Translations under genes and position numbers: made by a program
Part shown: one piece after another, positions 10,392-23,780 of the stretch
Position numbering within the stretch: the first letter of the stretch is position 1
How the letters are laid out: each line of letters opens with the position of its first letter
Assembly (NCBI GenBank): GCA_004352715.1
Contig: SCFE01000047.1
Coordinates: 805,246-869,245, forward strand
DNA: 64,000 nucleotides
Direction: 5' to 3'
From: Hofstenia miamia
Lineage: Eukaryota > Xenacoelomorpha > Acoela
Notes under the pieces: generated by a model
What the model saw: the letters and a program-made list of their open reading frames with translations, nothing else
What the model was told of the DNA's origin: nothing
The model's database searches: none

Positions 10392-12607
10392 GTATATAAT
10401 GTGGAATAGAAACGAGATGCTTTAAGTTCTATTTCTTTTATAATTCATAAAAAGTTCGCAACTTTTATAAATCATCATTATATATTTTGAGATCTTCGAG
10501 ATAATTCCCGTACAGAGTCTACAAAGAAAAATTTTTCTATCCAAAAAAGATTGATAGATCACGTGTATCGCCTTGTCCCTGGTCGCCATTTACAATTAAT
10601 GAAGAACAGAAAATTTTCTTAGGTGCCTCAAAAGGGCCGAACTAATAATACCTATCCGGTAATTGTAATTGATAATATGCATCATACAATTCTACTTCGA
10701 TTTATTAAATCTATGCATTTCTTGAGATTGAGTGTGGTTTCATTGCAAAAGAACTTAAATATAAATTCGAAATGTGTATTAACTTTATTTAGAGAACACA
10801 TTTTCATAGACATAAGAAATGATTAAGGTGCATAGCAGCCTTGCAATCTGTGAAACAATGACTCATTTCCTATTTGCTTCAAATTAAATGCAATTATCAT
10901 TTTCAATAAATAGTCTGCAACTAGCAAATATAATGGGACGCTTGACAATTTATCCAAGGTGGCCACAGCTGTATCAGTAATTGATTAGAGGGCTAGTTAC
11001 ATTTGGTCTCGATGCCGTTCCAAAAAAGTTAATTTGGCCCCGGGACATTGTTTGTTCTTGGTTCTAGCGTCTTCTGTTTTGCTTTCGCATATCAATTATG
11101 AGAATACTAAATTTGCAATGAAAATATATCTAAATATATAGTCTGTTGCTGATGCTTGACACAGTAGAGTAACTGACGCAATAAAAATATATTGTATTAT
11201 TTTAATCAAATAGAATGCTTAAAATCCTGGCACATATAGTTATCTGGTCCCGAAACATTTGGTCCAGGTCACTTCCCCTATCAGTTCCCGATGTTAAATT
11301 TTTTTCCCCAATATCTGGTCCTCTTTCCTATGTGACTAGGCGGTACCGAGACCAAGGACCGTCTCGCACAACTCTTGAGTTTGATTGAAATTCAACCAAG
11401 ATAAAAATGCAGTGTAGAAAACGTGATTTTATTGAATTATGTAGTTTTGCAATTTATTATTGGACAACATTTGGAGACGAACGGCCTAAGGAAAGGTGAT
11501 TAGCAACGGATTAGTGATAATCGTTCAGGTCAGTTGCTATCAGTACGGATTGCTTTGCACTACTGCAAAATGCCATTAGCCACCGTACCGTGAAAAGTTT
11601 ATTTTCACAGTTTGGAAAACTATTAAGAAAATCACGAGGAGAGCAGAATGCTAATTTAGCCGTGTACTCTCTCATATATACGGTAATTCAATATTAATTT
11701 CATTGGTCTTGTCGGGTGTACATCTTAAGTTATTCCCTAGTGGTTTACAATTTGTGACGCAATAGTAGGTTTAGGGTCGTTAAACATATTGATTTTATTT
11801 GATGCATTTATTTAATTTTTTTTTCAAAAGTAGCAATATTACCTTCATACGCAAAGCTCATTTAGTTTTTTAATGCAACAACTTAATTTAATTTGAATGA
11901 TAATACATGTATATGTATCAATATAATGAAAATAGACAATTGGTCTAAATCTCAGCACTTTATCATCTTAATCAAAATTGCTTTCTTCATAAAGTTATTT
12001 AAAAAATTGGATTTTAAATCGAATATCATTAATTCAAACGACATTGAGGAACGAAGTATCATAATTTATTTGAATAGGATTTCTTATTATGAATCAAACA
12101 TTTTTATAACATACTATATGTAATTTAACTTCATGCATTGCCTATAATAAAAAGTAATGGTTGTGCTGTCAACATTTCTCAATGGAACATTTGTCAATGT
12201 GCTAATTCCTATAAGGGTCCTTGTGAAAGTTAAGCATGTTTCTCTTCAATCAAAAGAAATCGAAATGGTAACTGTAGACACCTTGGCAATCGTCGACTAA
12301 GAACTATTAAGACAGAAACTTTTTCAAAGAATTGACATCAATAATATAAAACGTTTGGTCCTAATTTTCAAGAAATCTGTCACTTAATCTTATTGGGACT
12401 ATGTTTAATATATAACCATATGAGAAGAATGTATCCAAATTTTATTGGAAAATATTTGAAAAAAAATTGCTGAGATCAAAATTATTCTTATGTAAGATTA
12501 GCTTAGTATTTAAACTGTCCAATCTGAGCCGGCCTATTCGAATTAGTTAAATCAGCCTCTCATTTCAAATTGGCCTATAGGCTTTTTTTGTTTCCTTCAA
12601 GAACATT
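10391..12607. other. intergenic, possible decayed inverted repeat
   Basis: TTGGTCTCGATGCCG near 11002-11016 faces an inverted TTGGTCTCGGTACCG near 11356-11342 (13 of 15 match), with GC-richer DNA between. This may be an old MITE of about 370 bp. The remainder has no supported feature. Confidence 0.3.
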
Positions 12608-12755
12608 AGCAAGTACATATATACTTCCAATATTATGTTGATAATCTCTTTGAATTTGCTGTTTGTAGAAGTTATGTTTCTATTCAATAATTTTCGCACT
12701 TGAAACGTAAGATATAAATATATTCTCAAGGAGTGCCAGCGGTTCTAGTGTTAAA
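12608..12755. repeat. dispersed repeat, copy 1
   Basis: Similar, with small gaps, to 20282-20410. Both contain AG(C/G)NAGTACATATA-like sequence, ATGTTGATAATCTC, TTGAATTTGC, TTTGTAGAA, TTTTCGCA, TTGAAAC and CTCAAG in the same order. No termini were recognised. Confidence 0.65.
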
Positions 12756-12879
12756 CTATAATCATGCCCCTGCCATCTACATATTCTTGGATCATATACA
12801 AATTTCTTATAAGCTTTAGCAATTCGATATATTATCCAGGACTGTGCCCCTAAATAATTAACATTACAAACCATAATAT

Positions 12880-12963
12880 AACCTTAACAAGAGGGCTGGG
12901 CCCCCAATCAAATTTAACAAGATGGGCTGAGCTCCTCTGAGCACCACCTCGAGTACACCCCTG
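12880..12963. mobile_element. solo hAT-like terminus
   Basis: Read on the minus strand, the block starts CAGGGGTGTACTCGAGGTGG at 12963, with a GC-rich interior (two GGGCT(G/T)GGC-type motifs). This resembles a hAT MITE end. The partner end was not found, so it is probably truncated. Confidence 0.35.
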
Positions 12964-13856
12964 ATATTACGCCATAAACACATTTTCATTTTCTGATAGC
13001 ATGTTCGCAATCTTAATGAAAAAAAATTGCAATTCCTGTAGCATTTTTTAAATGTAAATCACTTTAATATTTGAAAAATAAGAATATTGAGATTTACACT
13101 GCCATTGACCCGTTAAAATGGTGTTTTGACAAGAGTAATTTATTATGCGTGCAGTTGAAATTTATCTGTTTTTATCATATATCCTGTTTCCACAATTATC
13201 GCTAAAGCCAGAATCCGATAAACACATTGCATTAAGTGAAAATAACGCACGCCTGCATTTGAGGAAACTACAGAGCAGCGAATTCCTTTTAAATTGATTT
13301 AAAGCTTCCTTCAATTCGAAATTCGACTCTGTGACTATAGTACGCTTAATTTTCCTATTACAAACAATCAAGGTAAGATTTTGCATTGCATTTTCAGCTA
13401 TGAAAAACTTCATGTTTAAAATGTCCAAAATATGTCAGTGTACATGTACAATTTTTGCATACAGGTTTGCTAAATCATTAGATTTACAAATTATTTGAAA
13501 GCTAGTTCTGAGATCGTCTGTTATGGGACTAGTTTATTATTCGAAACAAGTAGTGTTTTATACACAGCTACGAAAAACATAACGCACGTTCATTGTCAAT
13601 TATCACGATGGCACCACACTGGAAAATATGCTAGCATACGCATAGCTACTTTATCAAGCTTGAGTAGCATAATTGGCAAACTTATTTACGCTATATTGTA
13701 TTTGAAGCAACATTTCAGTTAAGATGTGTATTTATGTTAACATTATAATATAGAATTTAAAGTGCCATCATGTTAATTGACGAATAAATAAAAAAGTATT
13801 TAAACTTTTCTTAATTTAGCAAAAATTTAGTTCGAAAATGCGATAATAATATAGCA
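12964..13856. other. intergenic, nothing recognised
   Basis: Frames of 75-88 codons exist on both strands at 13162-13428 and 13495-13722, without recognisable motifs or splice context. Confidence 0.4.
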
Positions 13857-13864
13857 GTCACGCT

Positions 13865-14241
13865 CAGAGATGGACATGGGCGGAAAATTTAGGCCCAGGC
13901 CCTACCCGGCCCAAGAAACTTTAGGCAGAGGCCGAATCCGACCCTGCTCATTTAAGTTAATGCCAACTCGGCCCATTTTTATAATACTTGTCAAAAATTT
14001 ATTTCATTTGTCAGTTTGCTCCACCAAAATCTGGTATGATAGATACTTCTAGTATAACCTAAGCACTGATATTGAAGATTCTATACTAAAATTTAGAAAA
14101 GAAAATAATACTAAATAATATTTCTAAAATGTAAATTTTATTTTTCAACTTTATATTGTAACTTATAAAAATTCAATATACTGTTACGGAATAGTCAATT
14201 TTTTTTAAAATTCGGCCCATACCAGCCCCTTCCCATCTCTG
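13865..14241. mobile_element. hAT-type MITE, CAGAGATGG termini
   Basis: The left end starts CAGAGATGGACATGGGC. The right end, read on the minus strand, starts CAGAGATGGGAAGGGGC. The flanking 8-mers GTCACGCT (13857-13864) and GTCAAGCC (14242-14249) match at 6 of 8 positions, as expected for an aged hAT target duplication. The interior is rich in GGCCC/GGCCGA blocks and has no transposase. Length 377 bp. Confidence 0.7.
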
Positions 14242-14249
14242 GTCAAGCC

Positions 14250-15319
14250 CTTTTACAGTTTACAGTATTTCCTTCCCACTAAAACGAGACGAAATTTTCA
14301 GGACCATCACGGCCAAAGATTATTTGAAGCTGGTTTTCGTATCGTTATGTGATTTTTTGGTCCATTTTTGGCTCGTAAACTTTATTGAAGATCCATTTTC
14401 AACAAAATTTTTTCTAGCAAAATGGAATTAAATGCCAAAATGACAAGGGGATAAAATTTTTACTTTATTAGTTTTGCTTGCTGTAATAAATTTTATTCGG
14501 CAGTTTTTGGTAACTAACACTTGGACTGGCCTGATATGTATCCCTCCCTGTGTTTGCAATATTGGCTCAATACAGAAAGTTAGCGAAGACATATTTTACT
14601 ACCAGGCTTATACGTGTATTACCAATGCAACATTATTGAATTATTAAGTACACATCAAGCAAATGCGGCAAAACAAATTGATTCTCTTTATCATAATGTG
14701 CACCAAGCGTAATCAAAGACCGCAATGTTTCATCATTATCATTGTTATTGCAGACAATTTCCGAAAACCGCGTACACATCTGGGAACTCCCTAGAGCAAA
14801 TTTAAATCCATTTGCTCGCAACGTCTCCCTCATATAAATATATATGGTTTTCCTTCACATTAGAGAAATTTGATTGTATTTATTGAGCTATTACGTTTAT
14901 GTGTTGGTACAAGTATGGTGTAAGAAAAGTTGTTTAGCTTGTCTGAAAAGGCTATAAGAAAGCGACATGCAAATATTTATTTAAAGTGCGAGTGTAGGCT
15001 TATGTATTTTGCGTTATTGAGTGTATACTCATTAGAAGATGCACAAATAATGCCACGTTGCTTTCAAATCGTTGACTCATTATATTTGAGGAGCAATGTA
15101 TGCTATGCTATGCATAATTTTCTAAATCATTCTTCCGTGAGAACTCCTTTGTATAATTCATTTATGCATCACAAATGTTCTGTTGGGTACTTTATTAAAC
15201 ATTGTCCACAAGTTTTTATATAAATCCACGTGTAAAACGGTCAGAAATTTTCCGACCCAAATCAACAGACACTAAGCGAATTTTTTAGTGGAATTCACCT
15301 AATTTTAAATAGACGTAGT
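14250..15319. other. intergenic, unassigned open frames
   Basis: A 66-codon minus-strand frame (14633-14833) and a 97-codon plus-strand frame (14930-15223) have fairly balanced composition, but I see no motif, splice signal or family that would make either a gene. Confidence 0.3.
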
Positions 15320-15328
15320 AAAATGCAT

Positions 15329-15365
<37 letters not shown>

Positions 15366-15373
15366 CGCATTTT
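15320..15373. repeat. (TA)n microsatellite inside a short palindrome
   Basis: GTAAAATGCATATA on the left and TATACGCATTTTAC on the right flank the TA run, so the whole block can fold on itself. Confidence 0.8.
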
Positions 15374-15899
15374 ACCCAAACAAACAGTCATAGATTTTTA
15401 GTGGTATATTGTGTGTTATTATAGTGAAAACGATTATTGACCATTTTGTAGTTTCTTTGATTTCTTTCAAGAAACTTTTCTGTATTTCACTGATGTAATT
15501 TGTCAAAGAGCTGCGTAAATTTTCTGTTCAATTATTATTTAGAGAAACTCTTCAACTTTGAGCTTGAGTAACTTTTTAATGTAAATATTTATATTTGTAT
15601 AACTGAAGTCGTAAATCTATGTAGCCCCTCTAAAATTTATATGTTCTTTAACAATGCACCTTTGAAAGGCTTGAATTTCATCAAACACTAAATCAACTTT
15701 TCACCGGGTTAGGTCGGATCGAAGGTTTTTTTCCTTAAATGGAGTTATTCAATGACTTTGACATTAATTACTGATTACATGTATATGTTTTTGATATATT
15801 GAGCGATTAAACGACGTTTTACGTGTAACGGTTTTGTCGCATGACAACTAATTCATGACAAATTTTCCCACTACGGACTAGATATTTATGCGTGAAAAC
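15374..15899. other. intergenic, nothing recognised
   Basis: No supported feature. Confidence 0.5.
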
Positions 15900-15906
15900 A
15901 TATATA

Positions 15907-15944
<38 letters not shown>

Positions 15945-16099
15945 NNNNNNNNNNNNNNNNNNNNNNNNNNNNNNNNNNNNNNNNNNNNNNNNNNNNNNNN
16001 NNNNNNNNNNNNNNNNNNNNNNNNNNNNNNNNNNNNNNNNNNNNNNNNNNNNNNNNNNNNNNNNNNNNNNNNNNNNNNNNNNNNNNNNNNNNNNNNNNN

Positions 16100-16127
<28 letters not shown>
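15900..16127. repeat. (TA)n microsatellite containing a 155-N gap
   Basis: TA runs occupy both sides of the gap 15945-16099, so the gap is almost certainly unresolved microsatellite. The Tyr-Ile reading frames through it are meaningless. Confidence 0.9.
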
Positions 16128-16131
<4 letters not shown>

Positions 16132-19100
16132 GTTTTGGGGACATGTTAAAATATTTAAACGTTATGTCTATTGAACGTTTTGTAGTGGTAAGAGATCGAT
16201 ATCGGTTTGCAGTGCAAACTAGTTTCATAATGATCAAATAATGATCTGGAGATATTCGTTTTCTTACTAATATATTATGTTCTACCACTTTATTAAGTTT
16301 TAGTTTTTGAATTGGGTTTAAACATATTAAATATTTTTTAAAATTAGTAATTCTTTCTGCAGGGCCAAATGTGCAATCGGCGCCAGTCGGTCAAACATAG
16401 GAAAACGGGTCGGGTCCAAAAAGTTTGCTCCGTTTCCAGGCCTGATATCAGTCAGCCTGTTTATTATAAAAAACTAGTGTACTATTCATCTAATTGTCAA
16501 CACCTAGACTCAGAGCTCAGTTGCATGATTTTTTAGATTTAATTATATTTTATACACAATTTTATCCTCAATGTATATATGTTAGTTAGCCAATGTAATA
16601 TCCCTAAGGCACTTATCCCCACATTCACCCGAAACTACGCCAAAACACATTATACCGGATCATATATTTTTTCTATATAGGCCTATCTTCGTTCAAAACT
16701 CAATCCACACTAAAAAATGTAACAAAAATGTGATATATTAAGGTTTCTATTGTAATAATAAAAATAGTGTTAATCCTGTAGCATGATTTGATAAATGGAA
16801 TTACAAAAGAAAACTGACAAACTCTAAGAATACACGTTGAAATTTATTTACTAACATTATTAGGGGTGTGTATACCTGTTTTTGTGAATTCATACACGTA
16901 TAAACAATTATTTTATGGTGAAATATGACTATACCTAATGCTAAGAAATTAAATAAACTGACTTTTAAAGTACAATGAATTTGTATTAATCGCTGTGGCA
17001 ATTGTTGGCAAGAACTGTATTCTTAGAAGGTCATTCAAGCAAATTTGTGATGCATTTTTACGTTAATTAGTAGTGTAGAGAGCAGAGTGATAATGGATTT
17101 CCATTAAAAGGGAATAAGAGGTTCATTCATATAGAAAATGCAGAAGCAGTGTGTTCACATTGCCTTAAAATAATTTCGCTTTTCCTTCATTTCAAATTCA
17201 ATTCGCTGAGTAATACACACTAGTTAGTTATCAGAGCTATTGTTGCGCAACTAACAGAAGCGCAGTTCAATTCTCACAGGCACATAGGTATGAATTTCAG
17301 TAATACTTTTATTAGCGAACATGTATTCATGCAAAATTGGCCTAATCGAATTTCTGTTCTACACAATTTATTCATGACTTTCCTAGCCAATATTTGAATA
17401 ATAGACATTTGAATTTATTATTTTATTTTCAAGAATTTGACTGTTGAGGTTTTTCCAATGTTGTATGCGTCAATATCGCATGCTATGAATTTATTTGCTA
17501 TCTCTCATTACATAGAGCCAATTCCACGGCCACGCCTACTTATTTTGGATAAATAGGTAGTTTTCAACACATATAACATACATGGAATATAGGTTCGTTT
17601 TATTGCTATCATTGATAGGAGAACAGACTAATTACTTGATGCTCAGCTATTGTACTTAAGAATGGGGATAGCTGGTGTTTGAAACTGCGTACTTGACACT
17701 TCCCAAAAGTAATTGCAGGTAGTAAATGTTTATCAATTGACATTGTGACCAAATAAGAGACGGGAATTCAAGCAGAAATTCTGCAACTTCTGTTTTACCT
17801 ATTACATCAACAGCAATTGGATGATTTTTTAGTAAAGCAGGAAATAGTTTTGAGCCCACTTAGAGTTAAACTAAACTACTGAAAATGTTTTTGCTTGGTT
17901 GTTAGAACCAAATTTATTATTATGAAAAGTGCTTGCATTTATATAAATATTTGATAATACGTATTTGGAAAAATTGTTCAAGCACTTCATTCTTTTTGAT
18001 GATTGGTAAGTGTGATTATTGACAATACCCTGATTGAGTGTAACATGTGATTGCCTAAGTGAGTCAAATTATAAGGAAAGACCCAAATATGTGACCCGAA
18101 GTATAAAATAGACGAGAACTAATACAAGCTTAGCTATGATTTACTGTTCAGTTCTACAAGGTTATGAACAAGTGGCCTTGATTAAACTTGACAATGTACT
18201 GATAAAAACTTAATGCATTAAGTGCTTAATGACATTTTTCTAACTAATGTGTAACTTAATTTTGAAAGACGCACATCGTAATGACAGTAATTTGTTGTAA
18301 TCCTAGTGATTCATATATTTTTTACTTTACACAAGGCTGTCTAAACCTCAAGATATCCCCAGCAAAATACAACATATAGCTTAAGTCGAAAATTAATGAC
18401 AACAAAGTGACTCAGACCATTGTTTATTAAAAAAATTTAGGCATGACACGACACTGTTAACTGAGGCTAAATGTTATTCACGGCACGGCACGGCAAGGAC
18501 TTAAGTAGCTCTGGGCCTATGTTGAACATTTAGATTGTATTAGAAAATGCGAAAACTAATTTATGCAAAGTTTATATTTTTCACAAAACAGTAATGCGAT
18601 ATTATGAGTCATTATTGTAATGTCGCAAATGCTGTGAAAAATAGAATCCGACAAATAAAATTATACAGAAACGCAAGAGCACAATCTGTTATTAAAAACT
18701 CGCTTTTAAATATTCTGACGTTCGTGTGAGCCAGCCATTGGCAAATCATTCAGAATTTTGACTTTGCCCCAACCAGTTCGTGTGGGGCTCGCTCGTAGGC
18801 TCATCGGCCAGGTTGAGTAGGGAGTGAAAAATTGCAATGGGTGAAAACATCACCTCATTTCAAACTCTGAGTGCGACACACCGGATAAAATCTACACCAA
18901 CCAGTACATGAACATCGTATGCGAAGTAGATTCAATATTTAATTCGCCTATATCTTCAAGATTTGTAAATGTTAGTTATAAAGTATAGCTTTAGATTTGA
19001 ATTGCAATAAAAGAAATGTATTTCTCAAAAGACAACATGGCTATTTATGACATTAATGTTCAATATGTTCACCAGTTTCAGATACACACGAATCAATCCA

Positions 19101-19886
19101 AACACAAAATTCACAGTAGAGCGTAATAAATGCATTGGAATTGATTTCATGTCCTATTTTCATAATTTGTTCATTTTTAGTCATCTTCAAAAAAACTACA
19201 GGTGCTCAAAGCAGGAGTCCTTGATAACCCATTTTAGGAAAACTTTTTATAATCATGCTATTATCACCAAACAGCATTGAGATTATTTGGCCATTGCTCC
19301 AAATAAGAAAGCTCTAATTAATCTAAAATTATATTCAGAACGCATAATTATACAATATCATATAAGAAAATCATTGATTAAGTAAATCAGAAAAATCCAG
19401 GTGGCTCTATAACCAATTTGTATTATTCGATTTATTAGTACATTTAGGCCTAATGGTTTTACAATTACAAAAATATGAAACCGACACTATAATAAAGAAC
19501 GAACATTTTACCAATACTTGGTTGGGACGTATGCAAGTCTTTGCACATGTACACGTGTGTACTTATTTACTGAACTCTGTGACAGTTTATTACATTGTTT
19601 ACATGTAAAATATTTACGTTGTTTGCCTTTAGTTTGATTAAATTCTTTAGATAGTTAGAATATTTTTTGAAATATTAAATAACTTCCTTTGAGAATTTGA
19701 AATGTTTATTTTATTTAGCATTACTGTGCACAAAATTTTGAAAAACATTACATTTACCAAGTATTAACTTGTGTAAAATACTTGAACTATTTTCCCAAGT
19801 GCGTATTACCAAGTACCGATATTCAGAAAAGGCAAGTATTTAAACATCTTTTCTTATAACAAACAGAGTTTTTCAGTAATTTGTCA
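16128..19886. other. long intergenic stretch
   Basis: I see no supported gene. GC-richer patches at about 16360-16450 (GTCGGTC/GGGTCGGGTCC) and 18475-18500 (CACGGCACGGCACGGCA) look like old MITE fragments. A 67-codon minus frame at 17656-17859 is unassigned. Confidence 0.4.
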
Positions 19887-20070
19887 ATTTAATTTCACGC
19901 TAAATTCTGCTTTACTAAGAAATCTTTCAACTGCTGCTGATGTAGCTGGTAAAGCCACAAGTTGTAGCATCGCTGTTTGAATTTGAGTGTATAATGTGGC
20001 TACAGTGGGCGGGGGGATATCTAAAGCGGAATCATAAGAAACAAACATGTAAAGCGAAACATCAAGTACA
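19887..20070 (-). pseudogene. hAT transposase C-terminal fragment
   Basis: About 60 codons without the rest of the protein. The segment LPATSAAVERFLSKAEF matches the hAT C-terminal dimerisation signature (Ala/Pro-x-Ser-x-x-x-Glu-Arg-x-Phe-Ser). Upstream is a short Val-Ala-x-Leu helix typical of the same domain. The catalytic Asp regions and the zinc finger are absent on either side, so this is a relic. It differs from the hAT copies at 47.6-53.8 kb in the residues around the motif. Confidence 0.6.
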
Positions 20071-20281
20071 TGCAAGTGTTCTTAGAAGTGTCAAATATAT
20101 GTATTTTCAAGATATTCTCATGCTTAAGTACGATACCTATATCTACCCAATTCCATAATTTTACTATAGAGTTGAGCAATTCTCCATTTATTTAGTAATA
20201 TTAGAAATTACCCTGTAAATATTTATGCAAAATACGTGCCAATCCATTAACACTAAAAACGCTACAATAGGTCAAAAACAC
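20071..20281. other. intergenic, nothing recognised
   Basis: No supported feature. Confidence 0.5.
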
Positions 20282-20410
20282 TAGCAGGTACATATACTTC
20301 CAATTATGTTGATAATCTCATTGAATTTGCAATTTGTAGAAATTTTCGCATTTGAAACATCAGATGTAAATTTCATCTCAAGAAGTAATCGCTGTTCTAT
20401 TATTAAATAA
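20282..20410. repeat. dispersed repeat, copy 2
   Basis: Diverged copy of 12608-12755 in the same orientation, with short indels. Unclassified. Confidence 0.65.
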
Positions 20411-21819
20411 TAAGGGTTAAAGTGCGGTGTTCTACTATTATTTATCAATAAATATACATAAATTGAAGTAAGTCATACCTACTATATTAAAAAATGAATT
20501 TTCCCTTCCTTTCTACAGCATATGTTAAGATCACAATTGAAAAGTAAAAATCATATAGATATTTATATTGAGTTGGTATTTTATTTGTTTTTTAGCTATT
20601 TCGTTTCTTTTCAACTGCTTGGCTTAGAAAAAAATATAATGTTTTCGTTTTGTTTTTTTATTTCACCAGCTAAGAATTTCAGGATTTTATGTTGAAGACA
20701 ATTAATTAGTAATTAATAAAGGATTGGGGGGTACTTTAACAGTTTTCATATTTATTAACTTTTCATGAAAAACATAGAAGTTTCAAAAGAAGTTGAGAAT
20801 GAGAACCTGATAAATTGTTGTATATTAGGTTTGATGTATTTTTGTACCTCAGACATTTAGACTAAGTAGATTGACTCTATCATCTTTAAAAATAACGTAA
20901 GCTACCCAATATTTCAAAGTTAAATTATATAACGGAAAACTTTGTCTAGGAACGTATTATGGAATGAGTGGCCTCACAGCCTTCTATATTGTAGGCCTTG
21001 GTAATCGACAAATATGACATAATTGAAACATTTTCACTGTCAGATGCAAGGTATAATGATAGAGATCTTTTCATTTACAATTTTGAACATGGGATACCTC
21101 AACTAAATTGTATCTGCTAGCTCCGAAAGAAATGAGAATGAAAAATAGGCCTATGCTGAAGCTCCGGCCCGTTACCCATGAAATACATAGTTATAGTATA
21201 AGGCACATGAAGTTTTGATGGGCGGGGTAGAACTTTACAAAGAACTAGTAAAACGGGATGCTAAGTGTAAAAACTGTTCTGTGTAACACGCAATAAAAAA
21301 TTTAACCGATTCTCGCTATTAAAAGACTCATTTACTGATATCCATGTTAGATTCTCTACAAAAGTCGTCGTATATTAGTACTTAAGCGTATTTCTGCAAG
21401 CAGTTTAAAAGCACAATCGAAGTTTTGTGCTAAAGTTGGAGATAAGTAATAAAAAATGACCGTATCCACCAAATATAGTCTAACTAATCTGACGTTTACC
21501 CTAATAAACTATAGTATCAAATTACTTACAATGAGTGGCTCAAATATCCCTAGTCTTTATTATATAATTTGCCTACGTCAATTCAAATAGCCCTGATTTC
21601 TCTTATTGATGTTCATGACTCGGTATGAACGTCGATAAAAAGGATATACGTACAGTATCTCTGCTACAAAACACTTCACTCATAAAATTAAGGTTTGGTA
21701 GTTTCACTGTTAAAGCTTCTCAGAGAATTCGCTTAGTGTAGGCAGAGTGTAAATATAACCTCTTAGAACTGCTCCATGTTGTGAAGTACAGTTTGCACAA
21801 CGCCATTCACGGCCTTCTC
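20411..21819. other. intergenic, nothing recognised
   Basis: No supported feature. Confidence 0.5.
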
Positions 21820-21821
21820 TA

Positions 21822-22977
21822 AGGGTGCATTCATTCAGAAAGCTTGCGATATAGCGCTTGTATTTTTAACACATGTCTTAAGATAGTTGAATTCACACAG
21901 AAAGCGAGCGATAAAGCCAATCTTGAGATTTAAACAAGAGGAAATAAAGGAGGGTATTCACACAGAGAGATTGCGATATCGTGCTTGTAATTTAAACACA
22001 TGTGTTAAGATAGTAGTATTCACACAGACGGCGTGCGCTTGCTATAGATTTCTAGCAATCTATTAATACGAGAGTGTTCACACAGAACGCGAACTTTTAA
22101 TTGCTATTAGGAAATATTCAATAATATTCTCTACACATTGTTATATTTTATTGCATTTGAGCGAATCAAAGTGGATAATTTTTAATATGTAAACATTATT
22201 ACAATTTAATTGATCTTTATGTAAATAATTAACTGAAAATCATTTGATAAAAACCTTAATGCAATTTATATTTTTTGAAATTCTAAATTACGGGTGAATT
22301 AAAAAACTTTTTCTAATTTAGGCAGATTTTTAAGAATATAGAAATCAAAACATTTTTTATTAATAGCAGTTACTATAGTTCAACTAGTAACTGCTATAAA
22401 TAAAAAATGTTGTGGACAAAACCTATTTTACAAATATGTTCAATAATACCATTTTTGTGATAATATTAAATAATAATTTGAAACTAAATACATTATACGT
22501 ACTTCGTACAAATTTTTGGCATGAATTTAAATTATTGGGAGATGTCATCGTCAAAAATATTTAGCATGTTTAAAATCAAATTTACAATCTTTTACAATTG
22601 CGCACTCGGGCGCTTTCTGTGTGAATAGAACTATCTTTAAACATGTGTTAGAAAATATCGCTCGCGCTAGGCTTTAATTGGGATTGCGATAAATCTTTCT
22701 GTGTGAATGCTCTCTCAGTAACTCAACTGTTTAAATCTCTAGCAAGCCCAAGCTCGCACAATCGCGCTGTGTGAACACCCTGGTTTAATACATTGCTAGA
22801 AAATATCGCAAGCACAATCGCGCTGTGTGAACACTCTGGCTTTAATACATTGCTAGAAAATATCGCAATCTCTCTGTGTGAATACCCAAGATTTAAAGCT
22901 AGCGCAAGCTCGCTTTCTGTGTGAACGCCAAAAGCTCGCTCTAGCAAGCACAATCTTTCTGTGTGAATGCACCCTTA
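21822..22977. mobile_element. non-autonomous TTCACACAG-family element, copy 1
   Basis: A 1156-bp element flanked by TA (21820-21821 and 22978-22979), with inverted ends AGGGTGCATTCA. The left end carries five TTCACACAG-type motifs (the first reads TTCATTCAG) and the right end six in the opposite orientation. Internal blocks match copy 2 at 39714-42244 in inverted orientation: 22080-22375 corresponds to 41690-41990 and 22500-22640 to 40000-40150. This copy lacks the transposase N-terminus seen in copy 2, so it is an internal deletion derivative. The 76-codon minus frame at 22723-22953 is only translated terminal repeats. Confidence 0.85.
22349..22411. repeat. 27-bp inverted repeat at the centre of copy 1
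   Basis: Arms 22349-22375 and 22385-22411 pair with one mismatch around a 9-base loop. The arm sequence also occurs in copy 2 next to its gap (about 41692-41711). The hairpin sits where the two end segments of the element were joined. Confidence 0.8.
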
Positions 22978-22979
22978 CA

Positions 22980-23379
22980 ATGCTTTTGCTATATTTATAT
23001 CTGAGTTCAAAAAGTACCTGTCGATTTTGAATTTCAAATTATTTGTCCCCTTCGTTTTGCCAAATCAGTTGAATAAACAAATACTAATTGTTAATATTTT
23101 CACTGATAATTTCTTGGTTGCATTATACAAAAGTAAATTAAGATGATAATTAATTTATAATTTATTTTTAATCAAATTTCAGTTCGATCTTAATTCTTCT
23201 TTGACTTACTATTTTCTTTAGCAGCTTGATTAGTTTTGGAATATGCTACAAACATCAATAAATATGTCATTTCTCTTTCTATTATTTTTAGTGAATCACT
23301 TGTATGCTTGTATGTATAGCACTTGCAACTATTGGTGCATTACAATTACGCCTTCATTGATATAACATATTTCTTTAGA
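22980..23379. other. intergenic, nothing recognised
   Basis: No supported feature. Confidence 0.5.
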
Positions 23380-23780
23380 TGTCTCCTAAACAGAAAATGA
23401 AGCAGGCAAAATTGTCATGGTCATCGTGGTACACTATAAAAGAAATGGATAATTTTTCATGGATGCTTCTTGTCTAAATGGTTGCAAAAATGATTCATAG
23501 CTCTCTCGGATTAAATAAAAATCTATTGGCTGCAATAGTAGTACTCACTCCCCATTCAATACAAACTGAACATTGTGCATCCATTTACAACAACATTCGA
23601 TAATCACATCGCCTTAGTATGAGTCCAGGAACTGGAAATCATCAACTTCAAATTGCGGTAAATGACTGTGGCGCAGCATTTTATGACCCACGCCCAGCTC
23701 TTGCTGAGTTTTTGAAATCAAAAGAGTGGCGATTTAAAATACCAGATACAAATATCTATGCCAAAATGAAAATTTATTAA
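23380..23780 (+). pseudogene. decayed coding fragment, family unknown
   Basis: Several plus-strand stretches read as plausible protein in shifting frames. The clearest is about 50 codons at 23617-23780 containing DCGAAFYDPRPALAEF, KSKEWRF and KIPDTNIY. It is much less Asn/Lys-biased than the surroundings, but stops and frameshifts break it up and no start or family is evident. It could be a transposase remnant. Confidence 0.3.

Noticed and set aside
14633-14833. 66-codon minus-strand ORF with balanced composition
   Set aside because: No recognisable motif, no good splice signals, and no neighbour that supports it.
15878-16288. Tyr-Ile repeat ORFs
   Set aside because: Translation of (TA)n and gap.
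22723-22953. 76-codon minus-strand ORF with repeated IFSSNVL and GVHT segments
   Set aside because: It is the translation of the TTCACACAG terminal array of the element at 21822-22977, not a protein.
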